DNA of 64,000 nucleotides from Panax quinquefolius. Lineage: Eukaryota; Streptophyta; Magnoliopsida; Apiales; Araliaceae. The notes below the pieces were generated by a model. It made no database searches and was not told where the DNA came from. It worked only from the letters and a program-made list of their open reading frames with translations. Of this stretch, positions 46,103-57,816 are shown piece after piece. The stretch spans positions 120,855,516 to 120,919,515 of the forward strand of contig CM035160.1 of the NCBI GenBank assembly GCA_020205615.1, in the 5' to 3' direction. Made by a program: the position numbers and the translations under genes. The first letter of the stretch is position 1, and every line of letters begins with the position of its first letter.

Positions 46103-46975
46103 CCTATTATGCGAATTCAAGCACGAAACCATTAAAATCAATCACTACTCATCTCAAGCCATAAAGCTATTCGTTTATTAAAAAAGCGGATGTCAAGCTT
46201 TCTTAGCTCATGTCACGATTTAAACAAAAATACGCCGCTTTTGAACGATATTTCTATTGTTAATAAATTTCTGACGTATTCTCAAGAAGAACTTCTGCCT
46301 ACCCCACGAGCGTGAAATTGAATTTTGTATCGACCTTGAACCCAGTACAAAACCCATTTCCAAAGCCCCATATCGAATGGCTCCTATTGAACTTCAAGAG
46401 TTAATGACTTAACTGCAGGAATTGTTAGACATTGGCTTTATTCGTCCTAGTACTTCTCCTTGGGGTGCTCATGTTCTATTCGTGAAGAAGAAAGATGGGA
46501 GTATGCGACTTTGTATTGATTATCGGGAGTTGAATCATGTCACCATCAAAAATAGATATCCATTGCCACGTATTGATGACCTGTTTGACCAGTTGCAAGG
46601 AGCCAAATTCTTTTCAAAGATTGATCTTCCTTCCGGATATCACCAATTGAAGATTAGAACCGATGACATTCCAAAGACGGCTTTCGAACTTCGATATGCG
46701 GGCATTAAGAATTCCTAGTCATGTCCTTTGGATTGACTAATGCTCCTAACGCTTTGCCTTCATGGATATGATGAACCGAGTATTCAAGGAATATTTGGAT
46801 CACTTTGTGGTCGTCTTTATTGATGACATCCTTATTTATTCCAAAAGCCGTGAAGATTATGAGCAACACTTAAGGTTGACACTCCAAAAGCTTCGTGAAT
46901 ACAAGCTTTATGCCAAGTTGAAGAAAGCGACTTCTGGCTTGAGGAAGTAGCATTCCTTGGGCACGTAGTATCAAG
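46103..46975 (+). pseudogene. Protease end and reverse transcriptase, element B
   Basis: It resumes at the segment for IPNQP...KPLKSI. RT is readable as [55 protein letters not shown] (46422-46718), then after a frameshift [20 protein letters not shown] with the catalytic DDILIYSKS (46762-46950). The RS(G)GYH arginine is Pro here. Confidence 0.85.
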
Positions 46976-46979
46976 TCAT

Positions 46980-47640
46980 GGAATATCTGTTGACCCAAAG
47001 AAAGATTGAAGCAATTCAAAGTGGGAGCAACCTAAATCGATGGACCAAGTCGTAGCTTTCTCGGTTTAGTTTGGTTATTATCGAAGATTCGTGGAAGGAT
47101 TTTCTCGAATCGCTACTCCATCGACTTCGGTGATTCGGAAAGATACAAAGTTCGGTTGGAGCTAAGAATGTGAGAAGAGTTTTCAAGAACTCAAGAGGAG
47201 ACTCATTTCGGCACTGCTTACGGCAATACCATCTAGCTCGGAGGATTTGTCATCTACAGTGATGCTTCGGGCAAAGGGTTGGGATGTGTTCTCATGTAAC
47301 ATAGAAAAGTCATAGCCTATGCCTCAAGACAACTCAAAGAATATGAGAGAAATTATCCTACTCATGATCTAGAGTTGACAACTGTTGTCTTCGCACTAAA
47401 GATTTGGAGGCATTACTTGTATGGGGAGAAGGTGGAGATCTTTACGGATCATAAAAACCTCAAATATTTCTTTACTCAAAAGGAACTCAACATGCGACAA
47501 CGACGTTGGCTTGAACTGTTGAAAGATTATGATCATACCATCCAATACCATCTTGGAAAAGCGAACGTGGTAGCTGACGCATTAAGTAGAAGATCATATG
47601 CAAGTACGAGTGCGATATTGTCAACGCAAAACCCCATTTT
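46980..47640 (+). pseudogene. RNase H, element B
   Basis: The C-terminal part is open at 47375-47630: [59 protein letters not shown]. The catalytic TDH and the VADALSRR end are intact. The N-terminal part (47000-47370) has frameshifts. Confidence 0.8.
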
Positions 47641-47760
47641 GTGTGACTTGCAAAGGATGGAGATAGAGTTAAAGACTCCAGGGACCCATGTGATGATGGC
47701 GAATATACGAGTAGAACCGACTTTAATCGATAAAGTTAAAGTTTGCTCGAGTTCTGAGAC

Positions 47761-48720
47761 TTGGAGGTGATGCATATGAGGAAGAAAGTGCAAGAAGGTG
47801 CTATCTGCCGGCAAGAATCGATGAAGAAGGAATACTTGAGTCAACCCCGGACTTTGTGTTCTAAAGACCACGATTTAAAGTATAAAATCATGATGGAGGC
47901 GCACAACACACCGTTTGCAATCTATCCTGGGAGTACCAAAATGTATCATGATATTCGTCATACATTTTGGTGGAGCAATATGAAGAGAGAGATAGCATTG
48001 TTTATCTCAAGGTGTCTAACTTGTCAACGAGTTAAAGCAGAGCATCAAGTACCAAAAGGTCCATTGCAACTACTTGAAATTTCAGAATAGAAGTGGGAGC
48101 ATATTACCATGGATTTCGTTACCGGTCTTCCTAATGTTTCTCAAGGCATAGATGCGATTTGGGTAATTGTTGATAGATTGACCAAGTCTGCTCATTTCTT
48201 ACCGATACTAGAAACTTATACACTTGAACGTCTTGCTCGTATGTACATAAACGAGATTGTAAGATTGCATGGTATGCCAGTATCCATAGTTTCTGATCGA
48301 GACCCAAGATTCACTTCACGATTTTGGGTTAGTTTACAAAAAGCTATGAGCACAGACTTACGATTTAGCTCGGCATATCATCCTTAGACGGACGGACAGT
48401 CGGAGAGGACTATTCAAACTCTTGAAGATCTATTAAGACTCAGTATCCTTGATTTCAAGGAAAGTTGGGACAAGTTCTTACCATTGGTGGAGTTTTCCTC
48501 TAACAACGGTTATCAAGCAAGTATTGGCATGGCTCCATTCAAGTGTTGTATGGAAGAAAGTGTCGTTCTCCATTATCTTTGGGATGAGGTGGGTGAAGCA
48601 ACGTTGTTGGGGACCGGGAGTTGGTACGTGTATGACTACGGAAAAGATTCAAATGATCCGACAACGATAAAAAACCTCACAAGATCGACAAAAGAGTTAT
48701 CTTTGATCTTCATCGAAAGG
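47761..48720 (+). pseudogene. Integrase, element B
   Basis: Zinc-binding part at 47761-48090 (AHNTPFAIYPGSTKMYHDIR, CLTCQRVKAEH). Core at 48109-48387 ([41 protein letters not shown]). A TAG at 48386 interrupts the [12 protein letters not shown] segment. It continues as EFSSNNGYQASIGMAPF. Confidence 0.85.
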
Positions 48721-48722
48721 AC

Positions 48723-49190
48723 GTGGAATTCGATATAGGAGATCTTGTGTTATCGTGTTGCTCCATGGAAAGGAGTTACGAGATTTGGAAGAGAGGAAAA
48801 CTCAATCCTCGATTCATCTACCCATTTTTAATCCTCGATCGAGTAGGAAACGTGGCCTATGGACTCGCTTTACAGCTAAGTATGTCTCGTGTTCATAACT
48901 TTTTTCACATATCCATGTTACGTAAATATGTGAAAGACCCGAACCACATTATTGAGTTAGAACCGGACGAAATAGTGGCAGATTTGACATATGAAGAGGT
49001 TCCTGTTCAAATTTTGGATAAGAAGGAACATATTCTACGTTCCAAGGTTATACCTCAAGTCAAAGTTTTGTGGAGAAACCACGATGTTGAGGATATGACT
49101 TGGGAGTTAGAATCTAAAATGAAATCAAGGTATCCTTACCTCTTCGACATACCAGGTACGTACCTTAATTTCGAAGGCAAAATTTCATAA
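48723..49190 (+). pseudogene. Integrase C-terminus and chromodomain, element B
   Basis: An open stretch of 155 codons: RGKLNPRFIYPFLILDRVGN (GPY/F module with Gly to Tyr), FHISMLRKYVKDPNHIIELE, TYEEVPVQILDKKEHILR, KVLWRNHDVEDMTWELE, then SRYPYLFDIPGTY and a stop. The chromodomain itself is intact. Confidence 0.88.
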
Positions 49191-49201
49191 GAAGGGGAGG
49201 T

Positions 49202-51559
49202 TGTAAGACCCCAACTTTTATAAATAAAGATGAATTTTCTATAAATATTATTTTTGAATATTATGGAGTAAATTTGATATAATGTTATAGTTGTGGGTAA
49301 TATTTATAAATTATGCAAAGTAAGCAAGTTGTTATAAAATATTCGTTTGGTCGGGGAATATTCTTTTTGTCGGGGAATATTTGTACGATGACACAATCGT
49401 TGGTGGACCCCACAACGGAATTATTTTCGGATTGAGAAAACGACAAAAATACTTTATGAAAATAACGGCGGAGGTGTTACCGTTAAAACTGTTGAACTAC
49501 CCTATTAGTAAAAGTACGAATCTGGCGTGGTTGCATAGTAGTACTCAGGTATTGATTATTGATGCTTACGTGAGAAAGTCACTCACCTATACTCAATTAT
49601 TACTCTACGATGATTTGCTTCGATCATATCTCTTATATTATTGATTCAATTATTGTCACAATATCATCTCAGATAATATGTTATATTATTAAATCAATAA
49701 TTGAGATGACAAGTTATAAATGATTAATAATTGTTGAAAGATTAAATATGTGTTGATTAAAAATAAAATGATTTGTGGTAATATTTATTCAATCCTTGAT
49801 ATATATAAAGAGTCTATTATGAGACGTTTGTGGTAAGTTTGGTTATTTTATGGGGGGGGGGCATATGTTATCATTTAAGAGTCTCTCCGTCAATAGTAAT
49901 TACCTTCGTCAATAGTAATTACCTTCGTCAATAGTAACTACCTTTACCAGACGTCAAACCACTTGCCGTTTCATATTACAGGCGTCAAACCAATTGTCGT
50001 TTCACATTACAGGCGTCAAACCACTTTTCTTTTCACATCACCAAATCGTCGAAGCCACTTGCCTTTTCACATTTCAAGTGCTAAGCTAGAAATCTTCTAT
50101 AAATAGAGGCCTAGTGCTTCATTATTTTTCACGAATTCATTCAAGCTATAGAGAGAGAAAGTATAGAGAGAATAAGAGAGAAAGAAGAAGAGTATTACAT
50201 TACTTTACACTACCGCAGTATTCAATCTACTACTAATGTAAGGGGTGTTATTCTTCTTATTCATGAAGAGAAGCTGTTGTTATTCCATTGCTTATTATTC
50301 TGCTTGAATAACTTTTATACGCCATTTTACTCTATACTTGGTGACATTCTTCTATTATTCTCGTTGAAACATCACATCATGTGTTTTTTACATCGGACTG
50401 GTTAAAATCTTTATTATTCTCATTTGGAACATCCATGCGGTTGCAAATTTTGCCTCGACTCGTTCCGTTATTATTATTCTGTTAGAATAACCTGCTCTGG
50501 CGAAGTACCGCATGCATGGTGATTTCTTTTGTTATTCCATTCTTTATTATACTCAATTGGCTAAATTTTTGACTTCTATACTCCATGAAATAAGTAGAAT
50601 ATCCTCGATATTTGCGCTTCATCCAATATCTTTCATGGAAATATTCTTCCGATCATTTTTGAATTTTACTCTACAAAGCGTGATCATGCGTCGACAATTT
50701 GGACATTATTAGTTCTGGATAAATTAATTCTTGAACTTGTTTTATTGAATTCTTATATCATTGTCATCATCCTCATGTTATATTATGTTGAAAGTCATCT
50801 CATGGCCCCAGTAGTGCATAGATGGACTTGGTCTCGATTATGACCGTGGATTATTTGGTGTAATCATGGCCGTAATGTTACAAATGATGTGGTAAAAGTT
50901 ATCATTGGCCCGTAGTGCATTGATGGATAGTTGTTGGCATGACTGTAGTGCATGGATAATTTGTGGTCGTGATACTAAAGAATATCCTTGGCCGTAGTGT
51001 AGGGGTGATTCGATGATGTGGATTATTTATTAAAGTGAGTTCCGATGATAAAAGTCATGAAAACCTTTTAAATCATAAAAGATAGTAGATTTTATTCTCT
51101 ACTGACTCTTTTAATGGATTGCTTGTTCACCGCAGCTTAAACTTGATGTTGTTATATTTTATCGGTTTAACATCTTTGTTGAAGGCTAACGATAATTTAT
51201 TCTGCATTATCTTAGTCATAATAATTCTTCTTTGGGCTAGTTGAGCTCACCCTTTCTTTCACCGCTCTCTTCTTGAAATGAGAACATAGCGAGGACTAGT
51301 CGGGGAAAGGAGTGACGGTCCGAGAGGATAGCATTAGTAGTCCTCACTATTACGTGAAATAGTGTGTTAATAATTGTAATGAGGACTCCTTTTGAGTTTG
51401 TATAATCTTTAGTAGACAATAATTGTATTCAAGCTCACAGTTATATGTTTTGTCGTATTGTACACACGGCGATTTGTATTAGTAAGTCGTATTTAAATTT
51501 TGTACCATGTATCGGCGACCCAAGATGGGTGATGTATACCTAATTTTTGGGGCGTCACG
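49202..51559 (+). repeat. 3' LTR of element B (also 5' LTR of fragment F)
   Basis: 2358 bp, partner of 32094-34509. TATAAATAG box at 50098. GTAGTGCA repeats at 50800-51010. A primer-binding-like sequence and gag start follow at once, so it may be shared by two elements in tandem. Confidence 0.88.
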
Positions 51560-51912
51560 GTTAGTATCAAAGCTTGGGATATAATCCTGGCTAAGATGTG
51601 AGAATAGTACTAGGAGGGGAGAGACGGGGAATTCCTTCGCTAGTATGACCTACCTAAGTTTATGTGGTATTTAATTGGTCGGTCGGAATTTAGGGATAAT
51701 ATGTTACATGTTAATTAACCTTTGTTTTATGGCAGTATCTGAAAATGACATCCTAGATTGTTGAGAATAGCAATGGAGCACAGGCGATCGTTGATTCACC
51801 ACATATCAATAATCATGATAATGTGCATTAGGAAGGCGACAATCCTCATACAAACAACAACACTGACCAAATGATGAATGATCAAATGTTCAGGGGCTTT
51901 ATGCAATTCATG
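51560..51912 (+). mobile_element. Element F fragment: primer-binding site, leader and gag start
   Basis: TTAGTATCAAAGCTTGGG (a mutated tRNA-iMet site) follows the LTR. Then comes the leader AGTACTAGGAGGGGAGAGACG, as in B, and gag from the ATG near 51729 to MMNDQMFRGFMQFM (51871-51912). It is cut by element E. Confidence 0.75.
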
Positions 51913-53264
51913 AAATTTCCAAAAAGAGAAATTCATATCATCTATTTTAGTCTTCTTAGATCGGACATCTCTTTCCACAATATCCACGTGTCGTGCGGCT
52001 TTTGCCCATGCATCACTTATTCTCACTCGTTCAGTTTTTTCTTCTTTCAGCTCAGATTCCATCTTTATCATCTTATACTCTGCCAAAGAATGCTTCTGTT
52101 CAAGCATCACATATCGGGTAACACAAGCTTGAATTGTTGCATCCTTTTGCTCCACGACTGCCTGTCGTTCTTCAGCCTGCTCTTCTAACTCATGAATACG
52201 ATTTTGCAATTCTACATTTTGATCATATAATACCTTTAATAAATTCTGCTCAGGTACCTCTTCTTCCTCTTCTTCCTCACTCTCAGTTGTTACCTCTGCG
52301 ACTATCTCGGGTGCAACTATCAATTCTTCACTCACCACAAGAATATCTCTAATTCCTTCTTCGTCTGACATCACATTATCATGGTTAGTGATTAGAGGTA
52401 TCCCCACAGTCTCATTCACTCCATTGTTAGCATTCTCAGCTGTCATTCTCAAATACTGCCATAAAACAAGGGTTAATTAAGCAAATTAACGTATCACATA
52501 ATATCCATATATTATGACCAACCAACAATTTAAGCTTAGGTAGGACACACTTGCGAAGAATTTACTCATCTCTCCCCTCCTAGTCCTATTCCCCGATCTC
52601 AGCCAGAGATCATATCCCTAAGCTCTGATACCAAATGTGATAACCCCAAAACAGGTCCATTCCATCCAACCTATTCTGAGTCGCCAAATACATGGTACAG
52701 AAAACAATTAGAACTTTATTACAACAATTGTCGTGCAAAATACAACAACACATATGCTGTGAGTTTGGATACAAATATTTATCAAATGTGACTCTCATCC
52801 CAACCTTGGATAGCACGTCACAATGACACCTTACATAAAGGTATAGTCAAAAACTGTTTTAGAAATTAGAATCTTTAGGGAAGTGCTCAAGGAAACCTTC
52901 GTACATGGGAGGCTATGCGTTTAGGTTATGATAGATATCATATGGCCACAGAATTATCCTTGGTTGACCCAATAGACCCCAAAGAAAAACGAGAAGATTA
53001 CTATCATATTCTTCTCAATGGTGAGTCTTCTCTTGACATATCATTATCTCAACTGTCTCTAAATGAGAATTATACTTCAAACAAGCACCAAGATTATATA
53101 GGTAGTGCTCGTAAATATACTCAGCAAGTGGATGAGCACAACCCTGTCTTATGATGACACGAGGTTGTATGTCATTAGACATCTTGTAAGATAGTGGCAA
53201 AACACCCTTCCAACGTTAGGTTCGCCTCACCCTAGTTGACTCACCAAATATAACTACTAAATGA
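51913..53264 (-). mobile_element. Element E (minus strand), gag and partial LTR
   Basis: In minus orientation: partial LTR 52636-53264, primer-binding site 52622-52633 (perfect TGGTATCAGAGC), leader, and gag from 52446 down to about 51924. Both sides are truncated: gag by the junction with F, the LTR by element D. The LTR is close to the 5' part of the insertion at 53778, so both belong to one family. Confidence 0.75.
51924..52446 (-). pseudogene. gag N-terminal part, element E, acidic and coiled-coil
   Basis: It starts MTAENANNGVNETVG (ATG at 52446) and is open for about 174 codons. It contains an acidic run (SEEEEEEEVPEQ) and a heptad-like stretch (NVELQNRIHELEEQAEERQA; KMESELKEEKTERV), predicted to be coiled coil. 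The start resembles gag of A-C, but the acidic/coiled-coil part has no counterpart in them. The function would be particle assembly. Confidence 0.7.
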
Positions 53265-53777
53265 TGTAAGACCCCAACTTTTATAAATAAAGATGAATTT
53301 TCTATAAATATTATTTTTGAATATTATGGAATAAATTTGATATAATGTTATAGTTGTGGGTAATATTTATAAATTTTGCAAAGTAAGCAAGTTGTTATAA
53401 AATATTCGTTTGGTTCTGGGAATATTCTTTTTGTCTGGGAATATTCGTATAACTGGCTCAATCATTAGTGGACCCACAACCGGAAGTATTATATCGTAGT
53501 TAGAAAATGACAAAATTATCTTTCTATAAAAATAACGGCGGAGGTGTTACCGTTAAAACCGTTGAACTACCCTTAGTAAAAATGCGATGTCTGGCGTAGT
53601 TGTATAGTAGCACGATATATTGATTATTGATGCTTACGTGAGAAGTCACTTTCCTATGCTCAATTATTGCTACATGAATTGCCGTGCATCATATCTCTTA
53701 TATTATTGATTCAATTATTGTCACAGTATCATCTGTATAATATGTTATAGTATTAAATCAATAATTGAGACGACAAG

Positions 53778-56700
53778 TGTAACGCCCCCAAAATAGGTCC
53801 ATTCCATCCAACCCATTCTAAGTCGCCAAATATATGGTACGAAAAACAACTACAACTTTATTATAACAATTGTCGTGCAAAATACAACAACACATATGCT
53901 GTGAGTTTGGATACAAATATATACCAAGCTGAAGACGTCACAATGACACCTTACATAAAGGTATAGTCAAAAACTATTTTAGAAATTAGAATCTTTGGGA
54001 AGTGCTCAAAGAAACCTTCGTACATGGGAGGCCATGCTTTTAGGTTATGGTAGATATCATATGGCCACAGAATTATCCTTGGTTGACCCAATAGACCCCA
54101 AAGAAAAACAAGAAGATTACTATCATATTCTTCCCAATGGTGAGTCTTCTCTTGACATATCATTATCTCCACTGTCTCTAATTGGGTATTATACTCCAAA
54201 CAAACACCAAGATTATATAGGTAGTGCTTGTAAATATACTCGACAAGTGGATGAAAGCACAACCATGTCTTATGATAACACGAGTTTGTATGTCATTAGA
54301 CATCTTGTATGATAGTGGTAAAACACCTTCCAAGTTAAATTCACCTCACCTCAACATCTATAGACCACCATTCTATTCCCTCGCTATCCCCACTCAACCC
54401 CAAATTACACTTTTATTACGAAAAAGGAATTGTGAAATAAAAGGGTGAGAACAACTAGCTTCAAAAGAATATTATGACTAAAGATAAATAAATTATCAAT
54501 AGTCTTCATCAAGAATAAATCGAGATTTAGAACATATGGTAGATGATAAAACTTTTCAACCATAGTTGCAATGGAATGAAGCAATCCATTAGAAGAGTCA
54601 AATAGACCATAGAATCTATTATCTTCTCCATGTTAAAAGTCCACCAACAATGTTTTATCCTCAGTAACATCAATCAACAATTCCTCATCCACAATCACAT
54701 GTATAACTCATAATCATAATTGTAGTTCTAAATCCTCTTTCTTATCCGTGACGAAGATAATTTCATCACCGCTCTTTACCGAAACATCAAAGATCATGGT
54801 TATACCAAATCACAGTTCCTGTTCATAATCATACTAATAAATTCATCTTTGCACCACGGCCAAAGATATTCATCAACAGTTCATCTTTGCACTACATGCC
54901 AAAGATATTCAACAACAAGTCATCTTTGCACTACGAGCCAAAGATATTCAACAACAGTCATCTTTGCACTACGGGCCAAAGATATTCAACAATAATTCAT
55001 CTTTGCACTGCAGGCTAAGATATTCATCAACAAGTCATCTTTGCATTACGAGCAAAAGATATTCATATATCAAAGAAATACATAATCATTTCAGAAGTTA
55101 TATAACAATAATTATAACCATGTTGATCAATTCACCTTTGCACTTAAGCTAAAAATATTCAATTGTAAATTCAATGGTCATGATCATACCACCAACAATT
55201 CAACTTTTGCACTCATCGGCCAAAGAGAACCTATAGTCACGATCATACCAATAATCTACTCATCTTTACACTCGAAGTCAAAGAAATATCATCATTAGGG
55301 TTATAAGAATGTTATATAAAACAATATAATCAAAACATGGTTTTAATTTCAAGAGTAAGATTCATAAATCAACGATAATTTGGTCAAAGATGAAACCAAT
55401 TTGTCGTGAATAAGTACCCGTATTCGTGACATAGTCACCGTAGTATCGTGCGTAAGAACCTCGACACGACGAAAAGATAAAGTTTCATAATAAAATTCAT
55501 ATCCATATTTATAACACCTTAATCCAAATGTTATAAATCACTTAGAAATCTCATAATCTAATATTATTAATATTACAATAATATTTTAATCATTTCTAAA
55601 ACTTATAAATAATTTAATTAAATTGTTTACACTTTACTAATTAATGCATTTAATCATCATAAAATGCCAAACTCATAAGATTTCATCACTAATAACCAAA
55701 ACCCTTATCAAAAATCTGCATATACCTCATATATGATTCTCAAGCCATAAAATCATATTTTCCAATTTTCTTACTTCACATAACATATTTAATTCATTTA
55801 CTCATAACTAGAATATTTTCATGAAAAATACCAAATCAGTTCCAAAAATATTTCTTTTCTGGGATTTAGCATAACATAGTCCCATATTGGATATATATTT
55901 TTCTCAAAATTTTAAAAATTCATTTACTATTTTTCATATGGCCAAAACCACCGAATATTTAAACATTTATCATAAATTATACTTTTATCCAAAAATTCTG
56001 AAATTTACACGGTATACTGATATTATATAGATGTACCCCAATAAAAATTTCATCAATTTTGGAGTTAATCACAAGGAGTTATAAATAGTTACTTTTAAAA
56101 TAGTCTTTTCTCATAAAATCCATAACTCTTAATCTATACATCCAAAAATAGCCATTTTGGACACACTCTACAAAACTCATCAAAATATCATTTCAAATTT
56201 TTCCAGAATTTTTGAAGGTTCAGAAAAATTTTGAAACTAAAAACATTATAACCCTTAAAATCCCTTACTATCCTTTACCTCAAAAGAGCGGTACTTCTAA
56301 TTAGAATAACGCTGAACGAACTTGCACCGTATAGCAACACTCAAAGTATACTCAAAATACTCACAAAAATGCGCTCGATAATATAGAGAGAAAAACTTGA
56401 TTTCTGGTGTGATTTTCAATTCTAACCTAAGTACTTATTTATAGGAAAATGCTTTAGAACACTAAAGCGTAAAATTTATTAAATATTATTATATTTTTCC
56501 AAAACTTCATACACATGTTTTACCATCTGAACTCAGCCCCTATCACATGTTAAATGAGGAAAACAAAATGAAAAACACATTTTTGTAAATAAAAATAATT
56601 AAAACTTTTAAAAATCAATTATTTCGGAACTTCAGAACTTCAATAATTCATAATAAATAGCCCTTTTATCAGAAAATTCGAATCTTGCGAGTTTTTATAG

Positions 56701-57816
56701 GAAATTCAATTCTCTACAACTTTTCAGAAGAAAGTTTTTCCAAATTCCAAGCAAAAATTGACCAGAATCCACAAACGGGTGATTTTACAAGCTATAATCA
56801 AATTTCAGTCAATAATTGTGTCCACCAACACACAAAATATGTGTTAAACATTTATTACCACAAAAATACTCTTCCTCCTCATATACTCATATATCCCACA
56901 TTCATTATAAAATATCACCAATTAATATATTATTAAAATAATATATTTAAATAAATTATTTTATCGTAAAAAAGATAAAATATTAATTTTCAACAATTGT
57001 CACATTAAAAATTTTCTCCATCTATGTCCACATAAAATAAATATTTTTCTCATCATAAAATTAATAATTAATTATTCACAAATAATATTACATAATCACA
57101 ATATTGACAACCAAAGCAGCCCCCCGAAAGAGGGGGCTTTCCAATAAGGATCACTCTCACCTTCTTGGCGCAATTAGGTGACCAAACCTCTTCTTGCAGA
57201 CGTAACTTTCTAGACATTGCCAATAATGTTATCCAATAATATTATTCGAGATAATATGAATTATTTCTCCGATAATGGAAAATCTTGTGTAATGATAATT
57301 CTTGAAACAACGGTAATATAAAATATCAACGCAAAGAATTATTGAATCAATAAAATATAATATTGAATAAGAATTATCGTAATAATTATCGAGTAGTGCT
57401 TTCTTACGTAAGTGTCAATAATTCAAAATACTGTAATGTCTGGTGCTAACTTCTTGTGCAACAACGTATTACTTTACTTTACCCAATCGGGTATTCCAAC
57501 AATGTTAATTCAGTAATAATTACGTTGTTATTTATAAAACTCCTTTTTGTCATTTTCTTCATCCTACGCTTATTACATTATGGGACCCACAATGGGTCAC
57601 AAGGCGTCGTCATATTAATATTCCCCGACGTAAAGAATATTCCACGACCAAACGAATATTCCCCAAATAATAATGAATATTTTATAACCACTTGCTTATT
57701 TTGAAAAATTATATATATCACCCTTAACTTTAACTTTTATCAATTTAACCATTTACTTGAATAGTAATTATAAGAAAATTGAATACTTTTATTTCATAAA
57801 ATTCGGGGGCCTTACA
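53778..57816 (-). mobile_element. LTR-like insertion (probable solo LTR), 4039 bp, TSD ACAAG
   Basis: It begins TGTAACGCCCCC and ends GGGGGCCTTACA, flanked by ACAAG on both sides (53773-53777, 57817-57821). The ends match the A/C LTR family in reverse. No primer-binding site, purine tract or pol is present, so it looks like a solo LTR. It is 1.3-1.4 kb longer than the A and C LTRs. The extra sequence includes about 330 bp at 53990-54310 shared with element E, and an expanded hairpin array (54835-55090). Confidence 0.8.
54835..55090 (-). repeat. Expanded hairpin minisatellite in the solo LTR
   Basis: About seven copies of TCATCTTTGCACTACG-GGCCAAAGATATTCAACAA (about 37-39 bp), the reverse of the LTR A unit. 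Copies are more regular here than elsewhere. Confidence 0.85.

Larger units (their letters stand above)
32094..51559 (+). mobile_element. Ty3/gypsy chromodomain retrotransposon B, interrupted by element C
   Basis: LTRs 32094-34509 and 49202-51559 begin TGTAA(A/G)ACCCCAAC and end GGGGCGTCAC(A/G). Primer-binding site at 34511; gag at 34683-35816; element C inserted at 35817; pol resumes at about 46103 inside the protease end and runs through RT, RNase H, integrase and chromodomain to 49190. B belongs to a second LTR family, distinct from A/C, but its proteins are closely related to those of A and C. A flanking duplication cannot be shown, because the right LTR is followed by a second primer-binding site and gag. 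Confidence 0.85.

Noticed and set aside
53951..54262. 103-codon minus ORF in the solo LTR as a gene
   Set aside because: It lies inside an LTR; the related copy in element E is only partly open. No family recognised.
54835..55090. Regularly spaced repeats that look CRISPR-like
   Set aside because: Unit and spacer are one continuous degenerate minisatellite inside a plant LTR. No cas genes, and the genome is eukaryotic.
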